This document shows, one piece after another, positions 25,901 to 37,900 of a stretch of DNA of 64,000 bases. The stretch lies in contig NC_034411.1 in assembly GCF_002078875.1 (NCBI RefSeq), forward strand, positions 8,068,271 through 8,132,270, written 5' to 3'. A program made the position numbers and the translations under genes. Below the pieces are notes generated by a model that saw nothing but the letters and a program-made list of their open reading frames with translations, was not told the origin of the DNA and ran no database searches. Positions within the stretch are counted from its first letter, which is position 1. Every line of letters begins with the position of its first letter. This DNA comes from Numida meleagris. Taxonomy: Eukaryota > Chordata > Aves > Galliformes > Numididae.

Positions 25901-28900
25901 GGATTCATGTTGTGACAAGATAGATGAATGCTGCATAGTTGAGAGGCAAATTGGGAAGCCCTATATTTCTACTTAGAATTAAATTCATAATGTTAGTAAC
26001 ACTAAAGTTTAGGTAACATTTCTAACAGAGGCATCGTAATAGTGAGATAGGGTATCTTACCAATTTTCACAGAGGCTGAAGTCTAAGTTCTTACACTGTT
26101 CATAAAATGACATTCAAACTGTAGGGGCCCTAAAGCTTTCACCTTGCTGGCAAGGAATGTCATCAGCTTGAGCCTTAAGCAGAGAGTGTTCATTTCTTCT
26201 CAGTCATCAGTATTTTACCTTGAATGGCTTACATGTTCTTTCTGATAGTTCTTAATTGCACATGCCACAGTCTTCAAGCAGTATGTCTGAGACACCACTC
26301 TGGCGTCACGTACATTCTGCTGCCACCAAATTGCTTGTGTCTTACTCACATCTTCACCTATTCCTAAGAGTCCAAATGAGCCCACTTGCATTTCAGACAA
26401 CATGTAGAACTGTCCTCTTGGTTTTGTCACCTTCCCTGGCCCTGCATTAGTGTAGCTGATAACAGTTGTTCCTCTTCTGATCGTAATGGCTCCTTGATGT
26501 ACTCTTTCTGACACTGGTGACAAAAAAAAAGGCTGACAAAGCCGCCTTCATTTCCTACTCTTTCTTGACACACACACCTTTCTCTTGCTATCAGATTTCA
26601 AGCAAACTGAGAATCTCAGCCTTTAATTTCATGGCATGAGTTTTATTTCACCGCGTAACATGTTGGTGGCATGCTTAAAGGTATTGCCCAATAGGCAGAT
26701 GAACTGTGATCTGGGAATACTTGGGGGGCACCAGCTGATGCTTGATTTTCTTGAGCTCTGCTCCCTTCAGTTTAAGTATCAGATCTTCTATTGGTTTATT
26801 TAGATTTTCAGTTTAAGTCAATCAAAACCCATGGAATCAAATATTTTGCTTTAGTTTTCTGCTTTTCTACCTGTGTAAAAGCTCATGCAGCATTGGACAC
26901 AGAACCCACTAAACTCAATGAAGATAATTCCACCATCTTCAGAGAGCTTTGGATGGGGATTTTAGCAAATAACAAGGTATAGGCCTGGCATTGCCAGAAT
27001 TTCTGCTCTCTCCAAAATCAAGTGGCAAAGCCCATTCTAGAAGGATGTTCTGATTGATCCCGTCAGCCCTTTTGTGTACCCTGGTTTCAAGAGGAGCTGG
27101 TGGCCCAAGTTCTTGCAGGACAGGAGCCTATTGCAGTGGTGGTTCTTAAGTCACAACCTGGCATCCCAGCCTCATTGTAGGCGTGACAACGTGTTCCTGT
27201 ACATCTGTGTGGATCTGCTCAATCTCCTTCATTCTGGTGTTCAGCTTTTTGTAAACTGTATTTGTAGTTTTCAAACTGCTGGTGAGGTTTACACTGTATC
27301 GAGAGGTTACAGGAGCACTAATTGCTCCCCTCCTTGCGTTCTTTTCATGAAGCAGAGTCGTTTGTTTTGGTTAAGGTCTATAGTAATGCCAAACTATTTT
27401 TGGCTCCACCTCATCTCACCCCTCTGTTCGCTTGTGTCATGATGTCAGTTTTGATCTATACCTTCCCATTGCTAGACAGCTTTGCCTAAAGACATAATCC
27501 TCAGCCCCTAATAATTATAAGCACATCAAAGACTTGCTGGTTTGCTTAGCTGCAGAGGTCTACACAAAGATCTGTGTATCTTCACTTGAAAGAGATTTAT
27601 AGTTTTCTGTCAAGCTTTAGAATAATCGTGGCATGCCTTTTTCTTCCTTCTTCATCATGACTTATCCTTGCCCACTACAAAACCTGATTTTGAACTGCAC
27701 CACTATATGCCTGAAGTTAAGACAATATTCTCTGTAATATTTTAATTATAATGGCTCCCATATTTTTAATATCTGTCATCAGTAAAAAATATATCCTATT
27801 TAATGTAAAAAATGTTTAACAAGAGCTCATATATTATCATGATATTGCCTTCATTTTCATGATGTATTTAGTCACAGAATCACAGAATTGTAGGGGTTGG
27901 AAGGGACCTCTGGAGAACATCGAGTCCAACCCCCATTAAAGCAGAGCAGAAAAAAAAAAGTAACTGAAAGAGACAGTTTGGGGGAGTTAAATTTTTGTGT
28001 ATATAGCTATATTGCTAACAAAATAATCACAGTATTTCCAAATTCTGGAAATTGAAAGGAGTTGTCCCTGTCTGTTTTGTATTTGTTGTGCTTACATTAA
28101 GTTATTGCAAGGTATGTCTCTTGTCACAGATCATTTCAGTATATTTCTAGCTTATCCCTCCTGCAAAGTTGGTCCACGTAAGCAGCAGAGAGTGGATGAC
28201 ACTAATTACCAAGTAAACAACTTGTTTTCTGTAGCAACATATCAAGAAGTAACTGGCAAAAGTGAAAACAATTCACAGTGAGATTCCTTGAGTGAGGATG
28301 TTAAATGGCAAAGAATGGTTCAGCATAAAAGATCTCAAAGGGATGCCCGTGGCATGGCATTGCAGTAAAGAAAAGTGAATACTCAATCATTAATGTGTAT
28401 GTTATTACTAGCAATTTAAATAGTACATTTATATAGTTCTCCATTTAAAATAAATGCAGACATACATTGTATGTGTAGAGAGGCATCACAAGTAATAAGT
28501 CTAAGGTCATTAAAAGATCCACTTTTAAAAAGCTAGGCATTAATGCCTATGTTCAGCCAAAATTTCTATGTGGATAACTACACTTTCCTTCCCAGCGTTA
28601 CATGCTTTGCAGTTCCAGTCAAAATTCAGTATTCTTTACTTCCCAGCTCTTGTCTTCCTCTCCGTAGAGCTTTGTAGTGTGCATGGCCATATCCATGAAA
28701 ATTAACAAAAACCTTTTAGTTTAAGTTCTTTTCTATTAGTTCTGCTGCCACCATTCATCACCTTCACAGGAATGAGTGGCTGAGGAAATTTGTATGTGCC
28801 ACCCCTGAAAATATAATCCTCAGTAAACTGGGATTGTCAGCCAGTTCAGGAAGTGATTTTGAAAACTTTGAAGTGAAATGTGATGTATGGGGAGATTGTT

Positions 28901-31900
28901 CTATTAATGCTGTTTCTTTTCCTACTGCTTTCTTTACAGTCACTAAGTGTCAAGTATTTAGGTGTCTATTTGTATGATGAGTTTTTCAGCCAAGCTGTAG
29001 TATACCAAAAGTAGAGTTAGGCTCCTTATTTATGGTAATCGCATTTGAAAAGGCTCAAGCTTTGGAAAAGCGTATAGAAATTATCTCAGGATATGGCTGA
29101 AACGACAGATTGATGGCAAATATTTCTATGTGTCCATAACTTGTGTCATGCCTGAGGAAGGTCTTTCCAACATCCATCCTGTTTTTTCTTGCTAGCTACT
29201 CAGAATGAAAAAGGGACATTTGGGGTATTAGGAATTTGAGTTCTCAGTACTGGCTCTGCAGACCAAAGTTGATTTAAATAAGAAGCACACGTAGTTAAAG
29301 TAACTGTTGAAACAAGCTATCAAAGAAATTGATGCATGGAAAGTGCCTTTGCATGGAGAGTAAATACCTTTCTGGGGAATAGATTTTAACCAAATGCAAT
29401 TTATATATGAGTCAAACACAAGTTTTTCTGGCTCAGTGTAGGATACCTGGATGAAATTTAATGACCTGTAATTCACTGTAGGTCAAACTAGATGAGTTGT
29501 ACTGTATCATTATAGTATAATATTCATATGTACTGGATTCCTGTCTTGCCTACAGCTCTGTGAAAAAGCCCCTGGTAAATCTCCCATTAGCTTCAAAAGG
29601 CCCACATGTAGGCTGAAAGACTGCAGTTAGAAGCCACATAATGTATATTCACCCATCTCGTATTATGCACGTGTGTGTGTACATAAGTGGGTGTTGTGTT
29701 TACACATACGCAGCCAAAAACTGTCCAGTCATAAAAATAGCTCCAACTCTGTACACGAGCGCTAGATTAATTATCACGTGTTTACATTTTGCTTCGTAAC
29801 ATCAGCAGCCGCAGCTGTTTGTTTTTTTTTTTTTCGTAAAGAAGTAATGATCGCAACAGGAGGTGCTTTCATAATTGCTGTAGCTGGCTGGGAGCGAGGA
29901 TCTGTAAGTTCACGGTGTGTCAGAGGCATGTTTGTCTCACACACCCTTGAGCCATCCTCAAGCCTCTAGGTTTCTGATAGGGAACTTGCTGGTTGCATTT
30001 CTATGCCCCGAAAAGAGTTGGCAAACACATATTTGCATGGCAGTTGGTATGTGTTTTGTCCTGTTTGTTCTGCGTAACGTAACGTGATGTGACAGGCTGC
30101 AATTTATCACATCGGTGGCATGACAGCCGAGGAATGGGAAAAGAGGTATAATGGTGGTCTGACGCAAGGCGTCAACCTAGCATTAGGTTGTAATATCTCA
30201 ACGTGAGGTCTTTTTATAATCGCCTGCCAAATAATTATCACCAAATGTTCCCCATGCGGGTGAGTTTAAGAAGTGGAGATCAGATATTGCATAGTCAACA
30301 TCAGGGGAGGGCTGTAGATATGAGTTTGGAAAGAACAATGCTTGTCAATAGGAGACTCTTTGCCCATCTGCTTTCTGATCAAACAAACAAACAGAAACAC
30401 TGGAGGACAATTTATTTATTACATGCTCTTTCACTACATCCCCAGCCGCACTACAGGCTGGGGATACCATGGAATTGCTGCTGGCAAAACCAGAGGTTGG
30501 AACTGTTTTCCTCCAAAGACTGCTCAAGAGACTGCTTGACAGTTTATACCCAGAAAACTCCTCTCTCAAAACCGAAGGTGTCTGATGACCTGATCTTAGG
30601 TCTTGTTGAATGCTTTCACCCGATCAAAACCAAGTGCCCTGATAAAAGCCTGTCTGTTGGTGTTCTGCGTTGAAGAAAGCCATAGGGAATTGCTCAGCTG
30701 GGTCCAAGAGAAAGCTTTGTACCCATCGCTGCTGTCCGCCTTGCACTGTCCAAAGAACTGAACTTGCCCCAGAGAAGAAATAACATAGGTTATTGGAGAA
30801 AACACATGGATGGAAAACTGGTGGACAATGCTTAATACAAGGCAATGAATACATCAGAATGGATGGCTTTTTTCCTCAACATACCTCATCAAATGCATTT
30901 CATTTCAGCTATTTGAAATATAGTTTCTATAAATATTCTTCCTCTAGGTTAGTCAGAAGTGAAACTTCGTAAAATCTCAGTGCTGCAAGACTGCTGCAGC
31001 TCCCAAACTCATGCATGAATGGTATCTGAGTTCACAATACCAAGAAGTCCTGATCTGTGCTAGATTTCAAACTGGAAAATATAGTCTTAAAAGCAGATCA
31101 TGAGGCAACGTTGGTTATCTCTGCATTGTTGATATTATGAAACGGCAAAATATTATAATAAGATGAAAAGATAGTATTAATAACAGCGTAAGCATGTATG
31201 GTGATCATTATAATGACTTATTTACTGCAGGTACACGGTAAGTGTCCCACCTTATCATCTTTATGATTAAGCAAAGAGCTTGATTTCTGCCTCCTACCCT
31301 CCTAGCCCAGGCCTGGCTGCAACCCCTGGCATTTGGGCTCTTGGCCCTTGTGTCCTCACCACAGCCTCCCTCATCTTGGCCATACTCATCTGCTACCAGA
31401 TACTTTTTGATGGATGTAACCTACCTTCCTCTGCTGCATCATGCTCTGGTTATCCACATACCTCAGCTGAATTCGGGCATTTGCTTTGCTAATATTCTTA
31501 CTGCTGAAAATATCCCCCCTGAAGATGCTCATATATGCCTGAAGTGCACAGGTGAAGAGCAAGTTTTGGGGCCATCCCAGAGCCCTTGCAGAATAACCTT
31601 ATTTCACCTCCCGTTGCTGCCCTGACATGGGCCTAATGTGTGCTCGCCCTCTGACTGCGACTCACAGAAGGAAGGATGTGGAACCCAGCCTGAACTTCTC
31701 CCAGATCATCATTTCAATCTCACTGTGGAATTTCACCACACACCTGCCGAAACAATACAAACTTTCAAGAAGCAAATGGAAGACAATTGGTACAATTACT
31801 ACTTATAGATATATACTTACTGCATAGGATGCATTGTAGCCAAAGAAAACCAGCCAAGAGGTGCTTACTGGGAGCCCTTGCTTTTTGCATGCAGATGAGG

Positions 31901-34900
31901 AGGCATTTAGCTCACAGCGTGGACACGGAGCCTGCATGCATGTAGTTGGCTGTGCTGAGAGCCCGGTCGCTCCTGCCGACTGCGCTGCTGCTGCCTTTTG
32001 GGCATGGCAGGGAAGAACTGGGCCCGCAGCACTCTACTGTGAACACTGGAATAAAATATTAACAGAATTTTAACAGGGGGGCATGCCTGGAAAACTCCTG
32101 ATATCCTTCAGAATTCCTGAAAGAAGTACGAGCTTCAGTCAGTGCCTTATTTTCACTTACTATTATCAACTGGACTGCCCCAACCTATTCCTCTGTGTCT
32201 GAGGGCGGTGCTGCTCACTTACGGGATCAGGAGCAGCCCTGCAGGTCAGTGACCAGCCGATGGCAGTCCTCTCAGTCCGTCCCCAACCTCCTGGGTGACT
32301 TTGGCCTGCTCATTTTAGCCCTTGATGCTTTCATTTCCCTTTGAGGAGCCCTCTGGGACATGCACCCCTCTTTCCCGCACGCAGCACCACAGCCCCAGCT
32401 TCTTTCCGTCGCCTTTCCAGCAGTGCCCTCCCGGAGGTTAGAGCACAGCCAGGCCAAGTCCGTTTCTAAGCTCTCTTATTTTCTGTGAATTGAAGGAATT
32501 TTTACAATGTGCCGCTGGGAAATCAGCCGTAATACTCTGGTTGCTATCTGCCGTTAGGTGTCAGTGTGACAACAACCATGATGCACACAGGCTATTCTAG
32601 GGGCGGGCAAGCCGCTCCATCCTCAACTTCTCTTTTCGGGATCGGGGAAAACACAACATCCAACCGAGGGGACGGGAAGGGAGAACGGAGCCAGCAATAC
32701 CTTATTTCAGGTTTTTCCGCCGCCTGATGGAAGCTATTTACTAGCAGATAAGTCTGTTTGTGTTTCATTCCGTGCGTCTCGGGCTCCCGGTGCTGTGGTT
32801 CTCAGAGAGGTGCGATATTTACCAAAGCAGGGGAAGAGCTTGTGCACACACCGCCCCGACACGCTGTGCTGGGGCAAAGGAAACAGTCGCCGCTATTGGT
32901 AATTTGCAGTCTGTAGGAGGTAAACAGCTCTGCCCATGCACAACTGCTGAAGTATTCCTGTAAGGTGATGCCTGCTGAGGTTGGATAAAATACTGGGTTA
33001 GAAAAATACCTGGGAGTTACGTTCATTCAGAAGAAAAAGATCTAAAAGCTTTTTAAAAAAGTTTTTAAACAACTTTTTCACTCAAAATGATTATTTCAGT
33101 GTATCAGTGGTATGCAAAGTAAAGAAATAGTAAAAAACGTGATACACGTGAAGAGGTTTGTTTTTAAACCAAGTTCCAAATGCTTCCCGAAATGAGATGA
33201 CAAAGGTAGCAAACAAGTTTTGTTTAGATGGGAGTTTTTAAAGTTAGTACAGGTATGAAATAAAAATCAGTTTTGGCCAAAAAAAAAAAAAAAATTTGTT
33301 TTTGTCCAAAGAAAATTATTTTCAGAAACATTTTTCTGATCCCTCTAGTGTTGAGAATATCCCAGGTACTTGTAGGGTGACCTTTCCCCCCTTATTATTG
33401 GAGCTGGGAATGTTCCCACTGTTGGCTTGGATCGGATTTAGGTCAGGGCAGCGCGGTGGCTAACTCAGGTTGGCTTTCGCAGAGATCAGGGAATCTGTTG
33501 TGCAAGAAAATCCTTTGGGGACACCTTTGCCTTCCTCTTGCCTCCTTAGGGATAGAAGAGATTGTGAGCATCGCTTAACTCTGTTGCCGTGATGATGTTC
33601 TCCCATTCCTTACACTTATCATCTTGCCTAGAAAGCTGTCTCCGGTGCTCCAGTGATTTGCACCCTGGAGCAGGACAGAGGCAGGGGGGTAGGACAGGCC
33701 GCAGCCAGGCGGGCAGCAAACACCTCTGGGAGATGTGGGGTGTGAGCAGGGCTGGCGCTGGCGTGTAGGGGAAGGAAAGGGTCACTCCGGTAATGCAGGA
33801 ATGTGGAAAGATGCTTTGTAAGGGCAAACTTTCCCTACTGAACTTTAATTGCTTTCCGTGGATACGAAATGCACTTTAAGTGATGAAAGGAGCGACACTG
33901 CATTCAACAGATATCAGAGAATGCAGCCTAGGTTAATTACCTCCTCTTAAAAAAATATGTATTTCTTTTTCTACAAAAGCGAGCATCTGTCTGAGACAGA
34001 ATCTTATCTCCAAACTCCTGTTGTGCGCTTCAATGAGAAGAAGAGGGAGGAAGGGAATGAAACGGGGTTGGGGAGACACCGAGATCTTTCTGTTGGGGTT
34101 TTTTCCTCCGTTGGCCTCACTGCCCACCCAGCTCCCTGCCAGCAGCCTCCGTGCTGACCTGGCTGTGGCAGTCTTTAAGGCCTTTGGGCACCCAAACCAG
34201 GTGTCAGCAAGCCCGTGCAGTGAGCCAGGCAGGTGAGCGACAGCCACGAAATGCCTATCAGGGAGAACCTGCCCTGATAGCTGCTTCAGTGCCTTCATTA
34301 GCCACACCTTGCTGCTAAATTGTCGAGTGTCAGTCAGGGTGCTCCAGAGATGGTTACAACAAGGTGTGCTCTAATACCCCAACTGCTTTCATGTCCCAGT
34401 GCCTTCAGGTGCTTTTAGAAAACGCATCCAAGTTTTATCTTGTGCGGTGGGATTTAGCCAAGAGACACTGAACAGAGCACCGTATAAGTGTCATTAAGAG
34501 AGCTTAGTAGCAGGATGTCAGAATGTATGTTGTGTGTGCGTGTATGTGTGTCTGTGTGCATATACACAACTCACACATATACTCATCGCAATAACTTTTG
34601 GCACCAGGGAGGTTTGAAATAACACATCAGCACCAAATGTGTGGCAAGTTTTGAATTCATCTCATCAGCACGGCTAGTTTTGTAGCATCATAGAATCATA
34701 GGGGCTGGAAAGGACCTCTGGAGATCATCAAGTCCAACCCCCACGTTTCCAATGTGGGTATGCATATACACAGACCCAACAAACCTTGGCACTCATTTTA
34801 TGGGAACTTACCCAAGAAATTCAAGACTTTGTATCCTAATTCTTAAAGCACGACAACAACAACAAAAGTAGGAAGTCATTATTTTTAAATGGGCTGGAAA

Positions 34901-37900
34901 AAAACATGCAAGCTTTTTTAGTTTTGGTATATGGTACGTGGTAATCAGCTTGTTGATATCAGAGTAGGTTTACTCTTCACAGCCTTCCAGCATAAGGCAC
35001 TTTTTTTCCATGAGTCCCACTGCCTGTGTGTGAGCACGTTTGTCTGGCAGAAGCCAGCAAGCACTACTGATTTGTAATTATTGTTTTGTTTACAGATGGT
35101 ATTCCCATTTTTCTGTTATTTGGATTAGGGAGCCAACTGGTCCCAACTTTTTCTTCATTAAAAGTAAAAGAAAAAAAATCTCCTTTTAATAAGTGTACGC
35201 TTCACACTTTCAAACTTCAATAGCATGGAATGTTTCACTTGATCAGAAAGCTGATTTAATTTGCTGCTAGGTTAAATGTTAAAGGTTTCAGTCTTATGAC
35301 CATGAATTCTCAAATTAAATTCAGCGCATTGCTTAAATTTCTAGCTGCAGTGCATTTAGGCTAATTGCTTTGGTAAGTTGGATGCTTAGTAACTACCACT
35401 CTTCTGAATTTTCATCTTTAAAGGAGAGCAGTAAAACAAGCCTGAGGGGCACAGGTGGGCTCTCCTGCTCTTTGGGATTCACCTGTGGGGTCTTTGGATG
35501 TCTCTTCCAGTCTGACCACATCCTCAGACCATGTCTGATGAGGCTGTTCTGCTGACAAGGGAGGGAATTTAAACACCTGTAGGTTTGAGCTATTTAAGCC
35601 CAAATCAGTTTTGAAGCAACAAGAAAGGCTGGGCAAAATGGTTCAGATTTCAGTCAGTTGTCAGCTAAATGTGTGCACTGGGCCTTCAAGTATTTGGCCA
35701 GACACATCTTGATTGCTTGGCTTTTGTTTTCGCCCTTGGAAAGTCAGCTGGATAATAGCCCCTAGCCAAAGCCTATTCTGCAATGCTGTAAGTGGGCAGG
35801 GCCTGGGGCGTAGCGGGAGAGCTCACCCAAAAAACACCGAGCTATCTTGATGTATTTCCTGATTTTTTGTCAGCCAAGTTATTTGCACTCCTTCCTTACA
35901 ACGTTAACCATAAAAATCATCAGGTCTAAACTTTATTGCCATTGGTGCTCTTCCCCTCGGGAGGAAGCCACCATGCAAGCACAGGGCAATGGAAGCAGCA
36001 GAGGAAACCGCTGCTGGCTGCACATGGGCAAGCCCCGAGCACCTAGCCTGAGTACCTAGCTTTTTCCTCTTTGTTTACAGCGTTTTTAAGGCTTTTAGTT
36101 CTCACGCAGCATATATGTCATTAAATGGCCAATGCCTCTTTGCACATGTTGCTGTGATGGCCTGTGGCAACCTGAATTAATTGTTTCTGTAGTTGGTGGT
36201 GGTTACTAGTAGTAATTATTATAATCTGCATTTGTAAAAACACCTTTCATCTAAGGATCTCAAAATGCTTTTGCGCACATTTAATTAAGCTTCACAACAT
36301 CCTGTGAGGTAAGTGTCAAGAGTGTTGTTATATCCACTTTTACACCAGATTCCCCAAGAAAACAAGGTCAGTCCCTACCGTGGCTGGTGTTTGGGTCACA
36401 TCAACGCTTGCACTGGACGGAGCAGGATCTAGGGGTGCTGATCCCAGTCACTGTGCGTGTCCCACATCGCTGCATGGCTGCCATGTACACAGGCAGAGCA
36501 GCCAAAGCCCAGATCTCCAGTCTGAGAGGGCCAGTTCCTTCCCTCGGAGACTTCAGCTGCAGAAAAGTCTTGGGAGGAAAAAAAGTGATCAGCACACCGC
36601 ACAAGACAACCTGTGCTGCAAAGATCTCTTCTCTCATTTTCTACCATGAAGTTTAAGCCTCTCTTTGCAATCTGCACACATCAAGACATTGCTACCGCAG
36701 CTGAAGGCAAGAAACCAGCTGCAGGCAATGTGAAGTTACCCTTTAGAAGTCTCTCAGCTGTCCTAGCAGAGGCTGCATGCGCTTCAACTCCAGCCTTGGA
36801 TCCAACTCTATGTGCAGCGAGCCCTCCCAGGATCAGACATGTCCTAGGTTACCAATTGGCCATGGCATTTAGAGGTGAGGACTATACAAGCCATGGCACT
36901 TGAGAGGACAAAAGCAGAAGACAGTTTTCAAAAGCCCGTTTCTTCTTCATAAATTTGACAGTGTTGTTTGAACTGAACCCGGCTCCCTGTAAGCTGTGGG
37001 TGAGCCCTGAGGAAGGTAGGTCTGCATAAGTGCCTGCAGGTTGGGTAAGAAGTCCAGGGCCATACCCTCAGAGTTCCTCACCGTCCCTGTCAATTTATAT
37101 TGTTTACATGCAACAATGACCAGATTAGTTATTTTGAAAGAACTTTGCCTGTGGATGCATTTAATCCAAAATAAAAGCCATGTTTCTAAATTAAGTGGAC
37201 TTAGAAATAGGGGATGATTATTCTGAATATCGTGAGAAAGAAAGTTATTTGTCTATAGATCCTTCTGCTGGCATGTTCTGAAGTGGGCTGCCTGGCTGAT
37301 GCCTCACACTTCTACATTATAAGGCAGGGACACAGTTGCTTATTTGTCAACAACCAAGTTTGTTGTCATCTCAACCTTTTCTCAACGAGTGTGTGCCAAT
37401 GCCAGGCAAGAGGCACAGTGTCCTTGTCCAAGGTCTTGCACACCTCTCTGTCCTCACCTGGTGTTCTTTCTGGTTTTACCTAACAGCATGAAATCATTCC
37501 TGAAAATATCCTTGTTTGTTTCTAACAGCAGAAAACAGCTGGGAGAGGCTTTGTTGTGTCCCACTCCACTCGGGTGATGCCATTAGCAGAGAGACTTTGT
37601 CCTAGTGTCTTTGGAGGAGCACCCCAGAGATGCCCGGGGAAAAGCTTAATCATTCCCAGAGCATCCTCCCAGGGACAGTGTTGCTTACTCCCAAATCCTT
37701 TCAGTTCCCATAAATCAATTTACAGGATTTGTTCTGCTCCCATGTTTCTCTTTTAGCATAGGAGCACACATCATTTCATTTGGCCTGACACCATCTGCTT
37801 TACTTCAAGCAGGAGAGGACAGTCAGTGGGCTGAGACTGTGTTTTTAGTGACAGTCCTTGTAGGTTTTCTTCTTTTCCTCTGATCCAAACTTGTTTGTCT

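Noticed and set aside
30203..30673. 156-codon + strand open frame
   Set aside because: No family resemblance, no splice fit to WDPCP, and overlapping open frames on the other strand at the same place. Taken as chance.
34259..34286. Small hairpin CTATCAGGG / CCCTGATAG
   Set aside because: 9-bp arms with an 8-base loop are expected many times by chance in 64 kb.
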